DNA from: an uncultured Clostridia bacterium
GTDB taxonomy: Bacteria > Bacillota > Clostridia > TANB77 > CAG-508
Direction: 5' to 3'
DNA: 38,319 nt
NCBI GenBank assembly: GCA_947629555.1
Contig: CANRED010000012.1
Span: 1-38,319, forward strand
Part shown: in pieces, positions 18,920 through 27,763 of the stretch
Layout of the letters: each line of letters opens with the position of its first letter
How positions within the stretch are numbered: the stretch's first letter is position 1
Notes under the pieces: model-generated
The model's input: only the letters and a program-made list of their open reading frames with translations
What the model was told of the DNA's origin: nothing
The model's database searches: none
Translations under genes and position numbers: made by a program

Positions 18920-19059
18920 GGTAATTATAATAATATTTTTTACGAGTTCGACCGGTCAAGTTCTGTCTGCAATTATGGTAGAGTGTGTATCTATAATATG
19001 CTTTAGGTTGTATCATAAACGCCTTGGAGAACGCAATAAAAAATATTATTATAATTACC
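18920..19059. repeat. 140-bp element bounded by perfect 23-bp inverted repeats
   Basis: ggtaattataataatatttttta (18920-18942) and taaaaaatattattataattacc (19037-19059) are exact reverse complements. Confidence 0.85.
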
Positions 19060-19088
19060 GTAACTATCAATAAAGTTGAATTTTCCTA

Positions 19089-19131
19089 TTACACAAAAAA
19101 GGTCGCATGTTATGCGACCTTTTTTGTGTAA
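19089..19131. terminator. Terminator of smc (ttacacaaaaaaggtcgcat-gtt-atgcgaccttttttgtgtaa)
   Basis: 20-bp perfect arms with A/T tracts just 3' of the smc stop. Confidence 0.9.
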
Positions 19132-19132
19132 T

Positions 19133-22100
19133 TTATTTTAATTTCATTGATAACAACTTACTTATTCCGTTTTCCTCCATTGTTATTCCATACACTGTAT
19201 CTGCTGCCTCCATTGTTCCTTTTCTATGTGTTATTACTAAGAATTGTGTATCTTTTGTAAATTTCTTTAAGTATTCAGCATACCTATATACATTTACATC
19301 ATCAAGTGCTGCTTCAATTTCATCTAGTACACAGAATGGTGATGGATTTATTTTTAAAATTGCAAATAACAATGCTATTGCTGTAAACGCTCTTTCTCCA
19401 CCAGATAATAACATCATATTTTGTAGTTTTTTTCCTGGTGGTTGAACTTCTATATCTATTCCACATTCTAGAATATTATCTTCATCTAATAATTTTAATT
19501 CTGCTTTTCCTCCACCAAATAGCTCTTTAAATACTTCTCCAAAATTTTTATTTATTATTTTAAATTGCTTTGAAAATTGGTCTTTCATTATATTAGTCAT
19601 TTCTTGTATTACTTTCTTTAATTTGCTACTTGTGTTTTCTAAGTCAAGTCTTTGTTCACACATAAAGTCATATCTTTCTTTTGTTTGCTTGTATTCTTCT
19701 ATTGAATCTATGTTTATGCTTCCTAATGCCTTTATATCATTTCGCAATTCATTTACTTTTTTAGTTACTAAAGCTACATTGCTTGGCTTTTCATAATCTT
19801 TTGCATTGTTTGGAGTTATTTCATATTCTTCCCACATTCTATTTACAATTTGTTCCAACTCTAAGTCCGTTTTTGATTTCTTTAATTCCAATTTTGCAAC
19901 TTGGTCTTTTAAATCATCTATGACCTTAAATTGATCTTTGATTTCATTTTCTGTAGATTCTAATTTTTTATTTTTTTCTATTCTTAAATTCTTTAGCTCT
20001 TCTACTTTTCCTCCGCTTGTTTGTACTTCTAATTTAACATTTTCTATTTCTTTTATTATTTCTTCTATTCTTGTCTCTAATAATTTATTATCTTCTAATA
20101 TTTTCTCTCTATCTAATGTTTTGTTTTCAATGCTTGTTTTATTATTCTTTATATCTTCGTCTATTCTTGCAACCATTTCATCTATTGAACTTTCACTTTC
20201 ATCAAAAGATGAAACAGAAATTTTTAAATTTGTTATGTCAAAATTCAAATCGTCAATATATTTTTGATTATCTGAATTTATTTCAGCAAAGCTCTTTATT
20301 TCTATATTTAGTTCGTCGTTTTCTTTTTCTAATTTTGCAATTTCTCCTTCTATTTGTTCTTTTTGCTTAATGCTTTCTTCTTTCTTTAATTGCAATTCTT
20401 TTAATTCATCTTTTAATGCTGCAAGTTTCGTCTCTAGTTTTAATACAGTTTGTTCTACAAATAATACTTTTTGTTTTTCGGTTGCATATACAATATCTAT
20501 TTCTTGTAAGTCTTTTTCTAGCGCTTTAGTTTGCTCTATAACTCCTTCATTTTCTTTTAAATACTGTTCTTTTTCTGATTTTATTTTTTCTAATTTTTTC
20601 TCTATTGTCTTTAATTCTTTTTCTAAACTTTCAATTTCATTTGCTCTACCAAGTATGCTTACAGTTTTTGTTGCAACAGATCCACCAGATATTGCACCAG
20701 ATGGATTTATTATATCTCCTTTTAGTGTAACTATTTTAAATGAATATCCATTTTGTTTTGCAAGTGCAATTCCTGTATCCATTGTGTCTACAACAACAGT
20801 TCTACCTAGCAAATTTTGTACTATTCCGTCATATTTTTTATCATAGCTCACTAAATCAGATGCAATTCCAATTACACCTGTTAAAGTATTTTTTACAAGC
20901 TTGTCTAACTTTTTACCTTTTACTGAAGATATAGGTAAAAATGATGCTCTACCTAGATTATTTTTTCTTAAGTGCTCTACTAATTTCTTTGCATCTTCTT
21001 CTTTGTCTGTTACTATATTTTGTAAAACTCCACCTAAGGCAAATTCTATTGCTGTTTCATACTCTTTTGGTGCAGATATAAGGTTTGCAAGCACTCCGTG
21101 AACGCCTTTGTTTAATGATGTATCTTTATCACAATCTAATAATAATGATTTTACAGATTTTGTATATCCTTCTTTTTCTTTTTCTGTTTCAATTAAGAAT
21201 TTTAACCTTGAATCTTTAATTCTGCTTTCAGATATTAAATTGTTTATATTTGTATCATATTCTTCGATTTTTTTAGTTCTATTACTTGTTTCTTCACTTA
21301 TTTTTTCTAGTTGTTTTGTTATATTATTCTTCTTTGCTTCTATTTCATAAAAAGTTTTAGATATATCTTCTTTAGATAATCTATTTTGGTCTAATTCTGA
21401 TATGGTTGTTTGAATTTCTGTTTTAACACTTGTTTCACGTTTTTCGTAATTTTCGTAGTTAATTTTTTGTGTATTAATATCTGCTAATTTTTCGTATTTT
21501 ATATCTGTATTATCTTGTACAGTTTTCTTTTTTGCCTCTATTTTTGTTTCTTGTTCTGATAACTTTGAAGAAAGTTCGCTTAACTCTTTTTCTTTTTCTT
21601 CTAATTCTTTTTGAAATTTTTCTCTATTAGAAAATAAGTTTGTTTTCTTTTGAATTTTTACATTTTTTTCTTCTTCTAATTGCTTTATTTTTTCAGTAAT
21701 TTCAGTAATTTCAGTTTCATATCTACTATAATTTTCTTTATTATTTTCTATTCTGTTTTGCGTTACATTTATTTCTGAATTTAATTTTTCTATTTTGTTC
21801 GTACTTTCAAAAGATAAATTTTGCATTTCTTCTATTTTGTTAATTAATTCATCAATTTCTACTTTTAACTGCTCTTTTAGTTGTTGCTTTGTATCTAATG
21901 TTTTTTCTTCTCCCTCACACTGATTATTCATTATTTCTATATCTTTTGCAATTTCTTCTATTTTTTCTTTGTAAGTATCAATGTTGTGTAAGAATAATCC
22001 TATTTCTATACTTTTTAACTCTTCTCTTAAATCTAAAAACTTTTTTGCTTTTTCTGCTTGTGTTTTTAAAGGTTCTATTGTTCCCTCTATTTCTGACAAT

Positions 22101-22681
22101 ATATCATTAATTCTTAATAAATTTACTTTTGTTTGTTCTAGTTTTTTTTCTGATTCTACCTTACGAACCCTGTATTTTACAATACCTGCAGCTTCTTCAA
22201 ATATATTTCTTCTATCTTCTGATTTATTGCTTAATATTTCATCTATTTTTCCTTGTCCTATTATTGAGTATCCATCTTTTCCAATTCCAGTATCCATAAA
22301 TAGTTCTAGTATATCTTTTAATCTACAAGGAGTTTTATTTATGTAATAACCTGTTTCTCCGCTTCTATATAATCTTCTTGTAACAGTAACCTCAGAATAT
22401 TCTATTGGTAGCCTTCCATCTGTGTTATCTATTATTATAGAAACTTCAGCAAATCCTAAAGATTTTCTGTTTTGTGTTCCAGCAAATATTATATCTTCAG
22501 ATTTAGAGCCTCTAAGAGATTTCATACTTTGCTCTCCCAAAACCCAACGGATAGCATCTGAAATATTACTTTTTCCAGAACCATTAGGTCCTATTACAGA
22601 AGTTATTCCCGGCATAAATTCTAATGTAGTTTTATCTGCAAAAGACTTAAATCCTTGCAATTCCATCCTTTTTAAATACAC
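19133..22681 (-). CDS. smc: Chromosome segregation ATPase SMC
   Basis: MYLKRMELQGFKSFADKTTLEFMPGITSVIGPNGSGKSNISDAIRWVLGEQS; hinge GVLANLISAPKEYETAIEFALGG; C-term LSGGERAFTAIALLFAILKINPSPFCVLDEIEAALDD. Confidence 0.98.
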   Translation of the reverse strand: MYLKRMELQGFKSFADKTTLEFMPGITSVIGPNGSGKSNISDAIRWVLGEQSMKSLRGSKSEDIIFAGTQNRKSLGFAEVSIIIDNTDGRLPIEYSEVTVTRRLYRSGETGYYINKTPCRLKDILELFMDTGIGKDGYSIIGQGKIDEILSNKSEDRRNIFEEAAGIVKYRVRKVESEKKLEQTKVNLLRINDILSEIEGTIEPLKTQAEKAKKFLDLREELKSIEIGLFLHNIDTYKEKIEEIAKDIEIMNNQCEGEEKTLDTKQQLKEQLKVEIDELINKIEEMQNLSFESTNKIEKLNSEINVTQNRIENNKENYSRYETEITEITEKIKQLEEEKNVKIQKKTNLFSNREKFQKELEEKEKELSELSSKLSEQETKIEAKKKTVQDNTDIKYEKLADINTQKINYENYEKRETSVKTEIQTTISELDQNRLSKEDISKTFYEIEAKKNNITKQLEKISEETSNRTKKIEEYDTNINNLISESRIKDSRLKFLIETEKEKEGYTKSVKSLLLDCDKDTSLNKGVHGVLANLISAPKEYETAIEFALGGVLQNIVTDKEEDAKKLVEHLRKNNLGRASFLPISSVKGKKLDKLVKNTLTGVIGIASDLVSYDKKYDGIVQNLLGRTVVVDTMDTGIALAKQNGYSFKIVTLKGDIINPSGAISGGSVATKTVSILGRANEIESLEKELKTIEKKLEKIKSEKEQYLKENEGVIEQTKALEKDLQEIDIVYATEKQKVLFVEQTVLKLETKLAALKDELKELQLKKEESIKQKEQIEGEIAKLEKENDELNIEIKSFAEINSDNQKYIDDLNFDITNLKISVSSFDESESSIDEMVARIDEDIKNNKTSIENKTLDREKILEDNKLLETRIEEIIKEIENVKLEVQTSGGKVEELKNLRIEKNKKLESTENEIKDQFKVIDDLKDQVAKLELKKSKTDLELEQIVNRMWEEYEITPNNAKDYEKPSNVALVTKKVNELRNDIKALGSINIDSIEEYKQTKERYDFMCEQRLDLENTSSKLKKVIQEMTNIMKDQFSKQFKIINKNFGEVFKELFGGGKAELKLLDEDNILECGIDIEVQPPGKKLQNMMLLSGGERAFTAIALLFAILKINPSPFCVLDEIEAALDDVNVYRYAEYLKKFTKDTQFLVITHRKGTMEAADTVYGITMEENGISKLLSMKLK

Positions 22682-22837
22682 TTACTATCACTCTCTTTTT
22701 TACAAAATACTTTATTATCATATATTAAAAAATGATATTTTGCAACATTTTTCTTACCATATTTTTCATATTTTGTAGTAATTTTATTGACTTTTTGGTA
22801 TACTATTATTATAATTGCTAAAAAGGTGGTGAAATTT

Positions 22838-23020
22838 ATGATGAATTCTAAAGAACAAACTAATACTTTAACAAATGATGAGCTTTACAATTTATATCTA
22901 AACTCAAAATTGCAAAAGAGTATAGATGATATTAAAAATGGCAGAGTTATGACTCTAGAAGAATTAAAAAAATATATTGATGAATTGGAGGAAAAACATG
23001 CAACTGATAATACCAAATAG
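22838..23020 (+). CDS. Putative antitoxin of a type II TA module
   Basis: Short ORF with aaggtggtg RBS overlapping the 5' end of a RelE/ParE-like ORF; NGRVMTLEELKKYIDELEEKH. Confidence 0.6.
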   Translation: MMNSKEQTNTLTNDELYNLYLNSKLQKSIDDIKNGRVMTLEELKKYIDELEEKHATDNTK

Positions 23021-23312
23021 AGTAGCTAAGGATATTCTGAAAATCTATAAATATATTGCAAAGGATTCCTTAAAATATGCAAAAGAAACCGCATATAATA
23101 TATATTCCCGTATTGCTGAATTAAAATTCTCTCCATATCTTGGTAGATATGTACCAGAATTTCAAAACAAACAATATCGAGAATTACTTTATAAAAGTTA
23201 TCGTATAATATACAGCATTTTTGAAGAAACAAGCACAATTTACATACATTTTGTTGTTCATAGTAAAAGAAATTTTGATTCATTTTATAATTCTTATATT
23301 TCTAAAAAATAA
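22998..23312 (+). CDS. RelE/ParE-superfamily toxin
   Basis: IPNRVAKDILKIYKYIAKDSLKYAKETAYNIYSRIAELKFSPYLGRYVPEF...YRELLYKSYRIIYSIFEETSTIYIHFVVHSKRNF. Confidence 0.85.
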   Translation: MQLIIPNRVAKDILKIYKYIAKDSLKYAKETAYNIYSRIAELKFSPYLGRYVPEFQNKQYRELLYKSYRIIYSIFEETSTIYIHFVVHSKRNFDSFYNSYISKK

Positions 23313-23330
23313 TCTTATTTAAAATCCCAT

Positions 23331-24045
23331 TTAATTATAAAAATAATCCATTATTCCAGTATAAATACCCCAAGCTAGTTTATCTTGATAATCTTCTTGT
23401 TGCAATAATTGTTCCTCTTCTGGATTTGATAAAAAGCCACATTCTACAATTCCTATTGGTATACTAACATTTTTTACTAGATAAATATTATCTATTCCTA
23501 ATGCAACTCTATCATTTTCTTTTTGTATTGTACTTTTTAAAGAATTTTGTATACAATCTGCTATTTTTTTACTTTCTGTACTTTCCTTTTTATAAAAAGT
23601 TTGCCAACCCCAATATTGACTTTGTGGTATTTTATTTAAGTGAATTGATACAAATATATCTGCACTTGATTCATTGCCTATTTTTACTCTATTTTTTATA
23701 TCTGAAACTTTTTTCTCTCTTAGAGTTGTTTTATCTAAATCATATATTCCGTTTTCATCCGAACGAGTTAAAATTACTGTTGCTCCACTTTGCTCTAGCA
23801 ATGCTTGAACTTTTAAAGTTATTGCTAAGTTTATGTCATCTTCATGCACACCATTACTGCTTTCTGCTCCTCCGGTCCGGGCTTCCGTGTCCCGCATCTA
23901 GCACTATTACTTTATTGCTAACTGGCAATGATACTGTTGGCACTGACATTTGTGTTTTTATTCTTCCGCCTATATTTATAAAACCAACAGACACTACAAC
24001 ACACATAATTATAAATAATATTCTCTTTTTTCTTAATACAATCAC
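23331..24045 (-). CDS. cwlD: N-acetylmuramoyl-L-alanine amidase, CwlD-like, interrupted by a single-nt frameshift near 23872-23878
   Basis: KVIVLDAGHGSPD (frame 1) continues as GGAESSNGVHEDDINLAITLKVQALLEQSGATVILTRSDENG (frame 2); GTG start after aaaggagag. Confidence 0.75.
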
Positions 24046-24118
24046 AAAAAACTCTCCTTTAAAATACAATTTGTATAATTATATTTAGGAGAGTTTTAGT
24101 ATATTACTTTTTTATGCT

Positions 24119-25247
24119 TTATTTCGTTTTCTCATATTTTAAATAACTTTCTATAAATCCATCTAAATCCCCGTCCATTACCGCTTCTACATTGCCTACC
24201 TCGTAATTAGTTCTATGGTCTTTTACCATTGTATATGGGCAAAATACATACGATCTTATTTGGCTTCCCCATGCAATATCTTTCTTTTCGCCTTTTAAAT
24301 CTTCTATTTTTTCTTTTTGCTCTTTTTCTTTTAAGTCTAATAGTCTCGATTTTAACATTTTCATTGCAGTTTCTTTGTTTTGTATTTGTGACCTTTCAGA
24401 CTGACAGCTTACTACAATGTTTGTTGGTATGTGTGTTATTCTTACTGCTGAATCTGTTTTGTTTATATGTTGTCCTCCTGCGCCAGATGCCCTATATGTA
24501 TCTATTCGTAAGTCTTCTGGGTTTATTTCTATTTCTACATCATCTGTTATTTCTGGTAACACCTCCATAGATGCAAAAGATGTATGCCTTCTTCCTCCTG
24601 CATCAAATGGAGATATCCTAACTAACCTATGTACGCCCATTTCTCCTTTTAAATATCCATAAGCATTTTCGCCTTCTACCAAAACAGTAACACTTTTTAA
24701 CCCCGCTTCTTCGCCTTCCAAATAATCTAATTCTTTTACCTTAAAGCCCTTTGAAATTGCCCATTTTGAGTACATTCTGTATAGCATTTCTGCCCAATCT
24801 TGTGATTCTGTTCCTCCTGCTCCTGGATGGAGTGTAAATATTGCATTGTTTTTATCATATTTTCCAGATAATAAAGTTTCTATTTCTAAACTCTCTATTT
24901 CTTTTTCTAATTTAGAAGTATCTTTTAATATTTCTTTTGCCATTTCTTCATCTGTTTCAACTAATAATAATTCGTTTAAATCTTGTATATTCGCTAGATT
25001 TTCTTTTAATTTATTATATTGTTCTAATTTATTTTTTAATCTCTTGCTTTCTGTTAAAACTGCACTTGAATTTTTAGCATCATCCCAAAAATTACTATTT
25101 TGCATTTGTTTATCTAGTTCATTTATTCTATTTGTTATTTTAGGTAAGTCAAAGTGAATCACCTATTGATTGCAGTTTGTTTTTTATTGTTTGTATTCTT
25201 TGCTTGTTTTCTTCTAACTCTAACACTCTATCACTCCCTATTCTCAT
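24119..25247 (-). CDS. prfB: Peptide chain release factor 2 with programmed +1 frameshift
   Basis: Zero frame from ATG 25247 ends ...ATA GGT GAT TCA CTT TGA C; +1 shift gives LDLPKITNRINELDKQM...NFWDD; TYRASGAGGQHINKTDSAVRITHIPT motif. Confidence 0.95.
25148..25154 (-). promoter_or_regulatory. RF2 programmed frameshift site CTTTGAC
   Basis: Canonical slippery CTT-TGA-C at the junction of the two frames. Confidence 0.92.
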
Positions 25248-25259
25248 AAATACCTCACA

Positions 25260-26426
25260 CTATTTTAATATTTCGTCTGCTAATTCATTTAACTTTTCTA
25301 TGTCGCTACTTTTTAGTGTTGATTTTATTGTAACAGTTGGTTCAATTATTTCAATATTTTTCATTGTAGATAATATTTCTTTCATGCCCTTACCTGAATT
25401 TGGAGCCCACGTTCCATTTTCAATAATTCCTACTTTTCTGTTTTGATAATTTTTTTCTTTTAAATTTAGTAATAGATTTCTCATTGGTGAAAACATTTCC
25501 ATATTGTATGTAGCTGATGCAAATATTACTTTTCCATACCTAAAAGAATCTTCTACAGCTTCCGCAAAATCTTCTCTTGCTAAATCTGCAAGTACTACTT
25601 TGCTAGCACCTTTTTGCTCTAATATTTCTTTTAATTTTTCGCATGCTTTTAAAGTATTTCCGTGCATAGATGCACAAGCAATGTATACCCCATCACTTTC
25701 AACTTCGTATTTACTCCAAATATCGTATTTATTTATATAGTGAGATAAATTTTCTTTTAATATTGGTCCATGTAAAGGGCATATTTTTTGTATATCCAAA
25801 GTACTTGCTTTTTTTAATATTGCTTGAACTTGTACACCATATTTTCCAACAATATTAAAGTAATATCTTCTTGCTTCGCAATCCCAATCTTCATCTGTAT
25901 CTAATGCACCAAATTTTCCAAAGCCATCTGCTGAAAACAGTATTTTTTCACATTCTTCATATTCCATCATTACTTCAGGCCAATGTACCATAGGAGCCAT
26001 AATAAAATGTAATTTATGTTTTCCTAAAGTTAAGGTATCCCCATCTTTTACTTCTATTTTTCTCTCATCTAAATGTTTTATATCAAAAAATTGTGGTAAG
26101 AAAGCAAAGGTTTTATTGTTTCCAACAAGTTTTATATTAGGATATTTATTTACTATTGTTCCAATGTTATATGCATGATCTGGCTCTAAATGTGAAATTA
26201 CTAAATAATCTGGCTCTCTACCATTTAATGCTTTTTCTAAATTATCTAACCATTCGCTTGTTTTTCTTTTATCTATTGTTTCCATTATAGCTATTTTTTC
26301 GTCTATTATAATATATGAGTTATATGAAACTCCATTTGGTACAACATATTGACTTTCGAATAAATCAATATCTTTATCATCTGCTCCAATGTATTTTATA
26401 CTATTTGAAATTACTACATCTTTCAT
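25260..26426 (-). CDS. FprA-family A-type flavoprotein (flavodiiron)
   Basis: VISHLEPDHAYNIG, MAPMVHWPEVMMEY, SADGFGKFGALD, C-terminal flavodoxin VYIACASMHGNTLKACEKL. Confidence 0.93.
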   Translation of the reverse strand: MKDVVISNSIKYIGADDKDIDLFESQYVVPNGVSYNSYIIIDEKIAIMETIDKRKTSEWLDNLEKALNGREPDYLVISHLEPDHAYNIGTIVNKYPNIKLVGNNKTFAFLPQFFDIKHLDERKIEVKDGDTLTLGKHKLHFIMAPMVHWPEVMMEYEECEKILFSADGFGKFGALDTDEDWDCEARRYYFNIVGKYGVQVQAILKKASTLDIQKICPLHGPILKENLSHYINKYDIWSKYEVESDGVYIACASMHGNTLKACEKLKEILEQKGASKVVLADLAREDFAEAVEDSFRYGKVIFASATYNMEMFSPMRNLLLNLKEKNYQNRKVGIIENGTWAPNSGKGMKEILSTMKNIEIIEPTVTIKSTLKSSDIEKLNELADEILK

Positions 26427-26582
26427 TTTATCAATCCCTTCTCACTATTTAATTGTATCAATTTTTATATGAATTATTAAATAACTATTAGATTATATCA
26501 TTTGTAATCGTGAAAGAAAATACTTTATGAAAAAAATAAGCTATTGGAATGAAGTACACCCCAAATGTTAAACTTTTTGGGT

Positions 26583-27448
26583 TCAGTTCATTTTTTTGTT
26601 TTTTTCTTCTAAAACTTCTTGCTCTATATATGTATAATTCATTGAATTGTTTTTACTAATTATTGTTTTTCCTAATTTTTTCTCTAAATCATCTCTTGCT
26701 GTCTTTGCTACTTCTCCTCCAGCTTTTGCAACTTTTTTATTTTCTTTTAAGCCAAGTGGTCTATGTTCTTTAGCTAATTCTCTAGTAGCTATTTCACCTA
26801 AATCAGTTAATGCTACTTCGACATCAGACATATTATCTCTTAAAGATTCTTTTCTGATTCCCTTATATTTTTTGTATTCTGATGCCTTCATACCTGACCA
26901 AGCTTTATATATTTCATTTGTTAATACTGCAAATTCATAGTTATCTTTAATTCCATTTTCTTTCCATACATCAGTTAATTTATTTCTATCCAATATTCCT
27001 TTTAACCTTGCTTCAATCCATTTATCAGAATAGCCTCGATTCTATAATAATCAATCGCTCTTTTTATTGCAATTTCAGGGTCAAAGACTTCATCAATTCT
27101 TTCTTTTCCCATTTGAGCTAGCCACATTTTAAATGGCTCTGCTTTACTACTTGGTATTGATTCAATAAGACGTAATATTCCTTGTGTGTCTAAAACGTCT
27201 GCATTTCTCATTTTTCCGTCTTTTGCCTTAAATTTGAAAGTGTTACAATTTGTAACGGTTTCATTTCCTTCTTTTATCATTCTAAATTTTAAGATTCTCC
27301 AATACTGAGATGGATTAGGACTATCTGTTAATGCTTTTATTACATCAGTAATATTAAAATAATAATCTTCTTTATCTGCATTCCAAATACTTCGTATTTC
27401 ATATCCTTCAAAAAGGTTTGATATAATTTTTAATTTGTTATTTTCCAT
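26583..27448 (-). pseudogene. BRO-N/antirepressor-like protein split by a 1-nt frameshift near 27037-27044
   Basis: ORF 27002-27448 (ITDVIKALTDSPNPSQYWRILKFRM...AIDYYR) continues in another frame as RGYSDKWIEARLKGILDRNKLTDVWKENGI... (ORF 26583-26993). Confidence 0.75.
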
Positions 27449-27558
27449 TCAATGTCCCTCCTCGTATAATTGTTTTAATATTGTTAGCGAACATTTGTAT
27501 TGTATCATCTTTTGACTTCATATTCAATATTTTTACAAAAAAAGTGGCTTCGCCATAC

Positions 27559-27585
27559 GGGTCGATGTGGGCATCGACCCCTACA
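27559..27585. repeat. Copy of the 27-nt palindromic intergenic repeat
   Basis: gggtcgatgtgggcatcgacccctaca exact. Confidence 0.85.
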
Positions 27586-27637
27586 GTTTGCATCGATTTT
27601 TCCTATACAATAAAAAACGAGTCGCATAACATGCGAC

Positions 27638-27750
27638 CCCTACATATAATTATTCACTATGCATTCTTCACTATTAACTATTCACTATGCAATGTTTTGT
27701 ATACAAAACATTGCATTATTAACATATACTAATATGTTTTATTTGACAAG
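27638..27750. repeat. Second copy of composite repeat (ccctacaNataattattcactat...ttcactattaactattcacta + hairpin + aNataNtaatatgttt)
   Basis: Flanks match 151-270; central hairpin 27687-27716 (atgcaatgttttgta/tacaaaacattgcat) differs in sequence. Confidence 0.7.
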
Positions 27751-27763
27751 TTTTTTTTAATTA

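Noticed and set aside
25148-25154. prfB considered as a pseudogene because the ORF track lacks its N-terminus
   Set aside because: The CTTTGAC programmed frameshift site and an upstream 32-codon zero frame explain it fully.
26553-26590. accccaaatgttaaactttttgggttcagttca, resembling an IS3-type terminal sequence
   Set aside because: No partner end or transposase nearby; could equally be a weak terminator. Not supportable from sequence alone.
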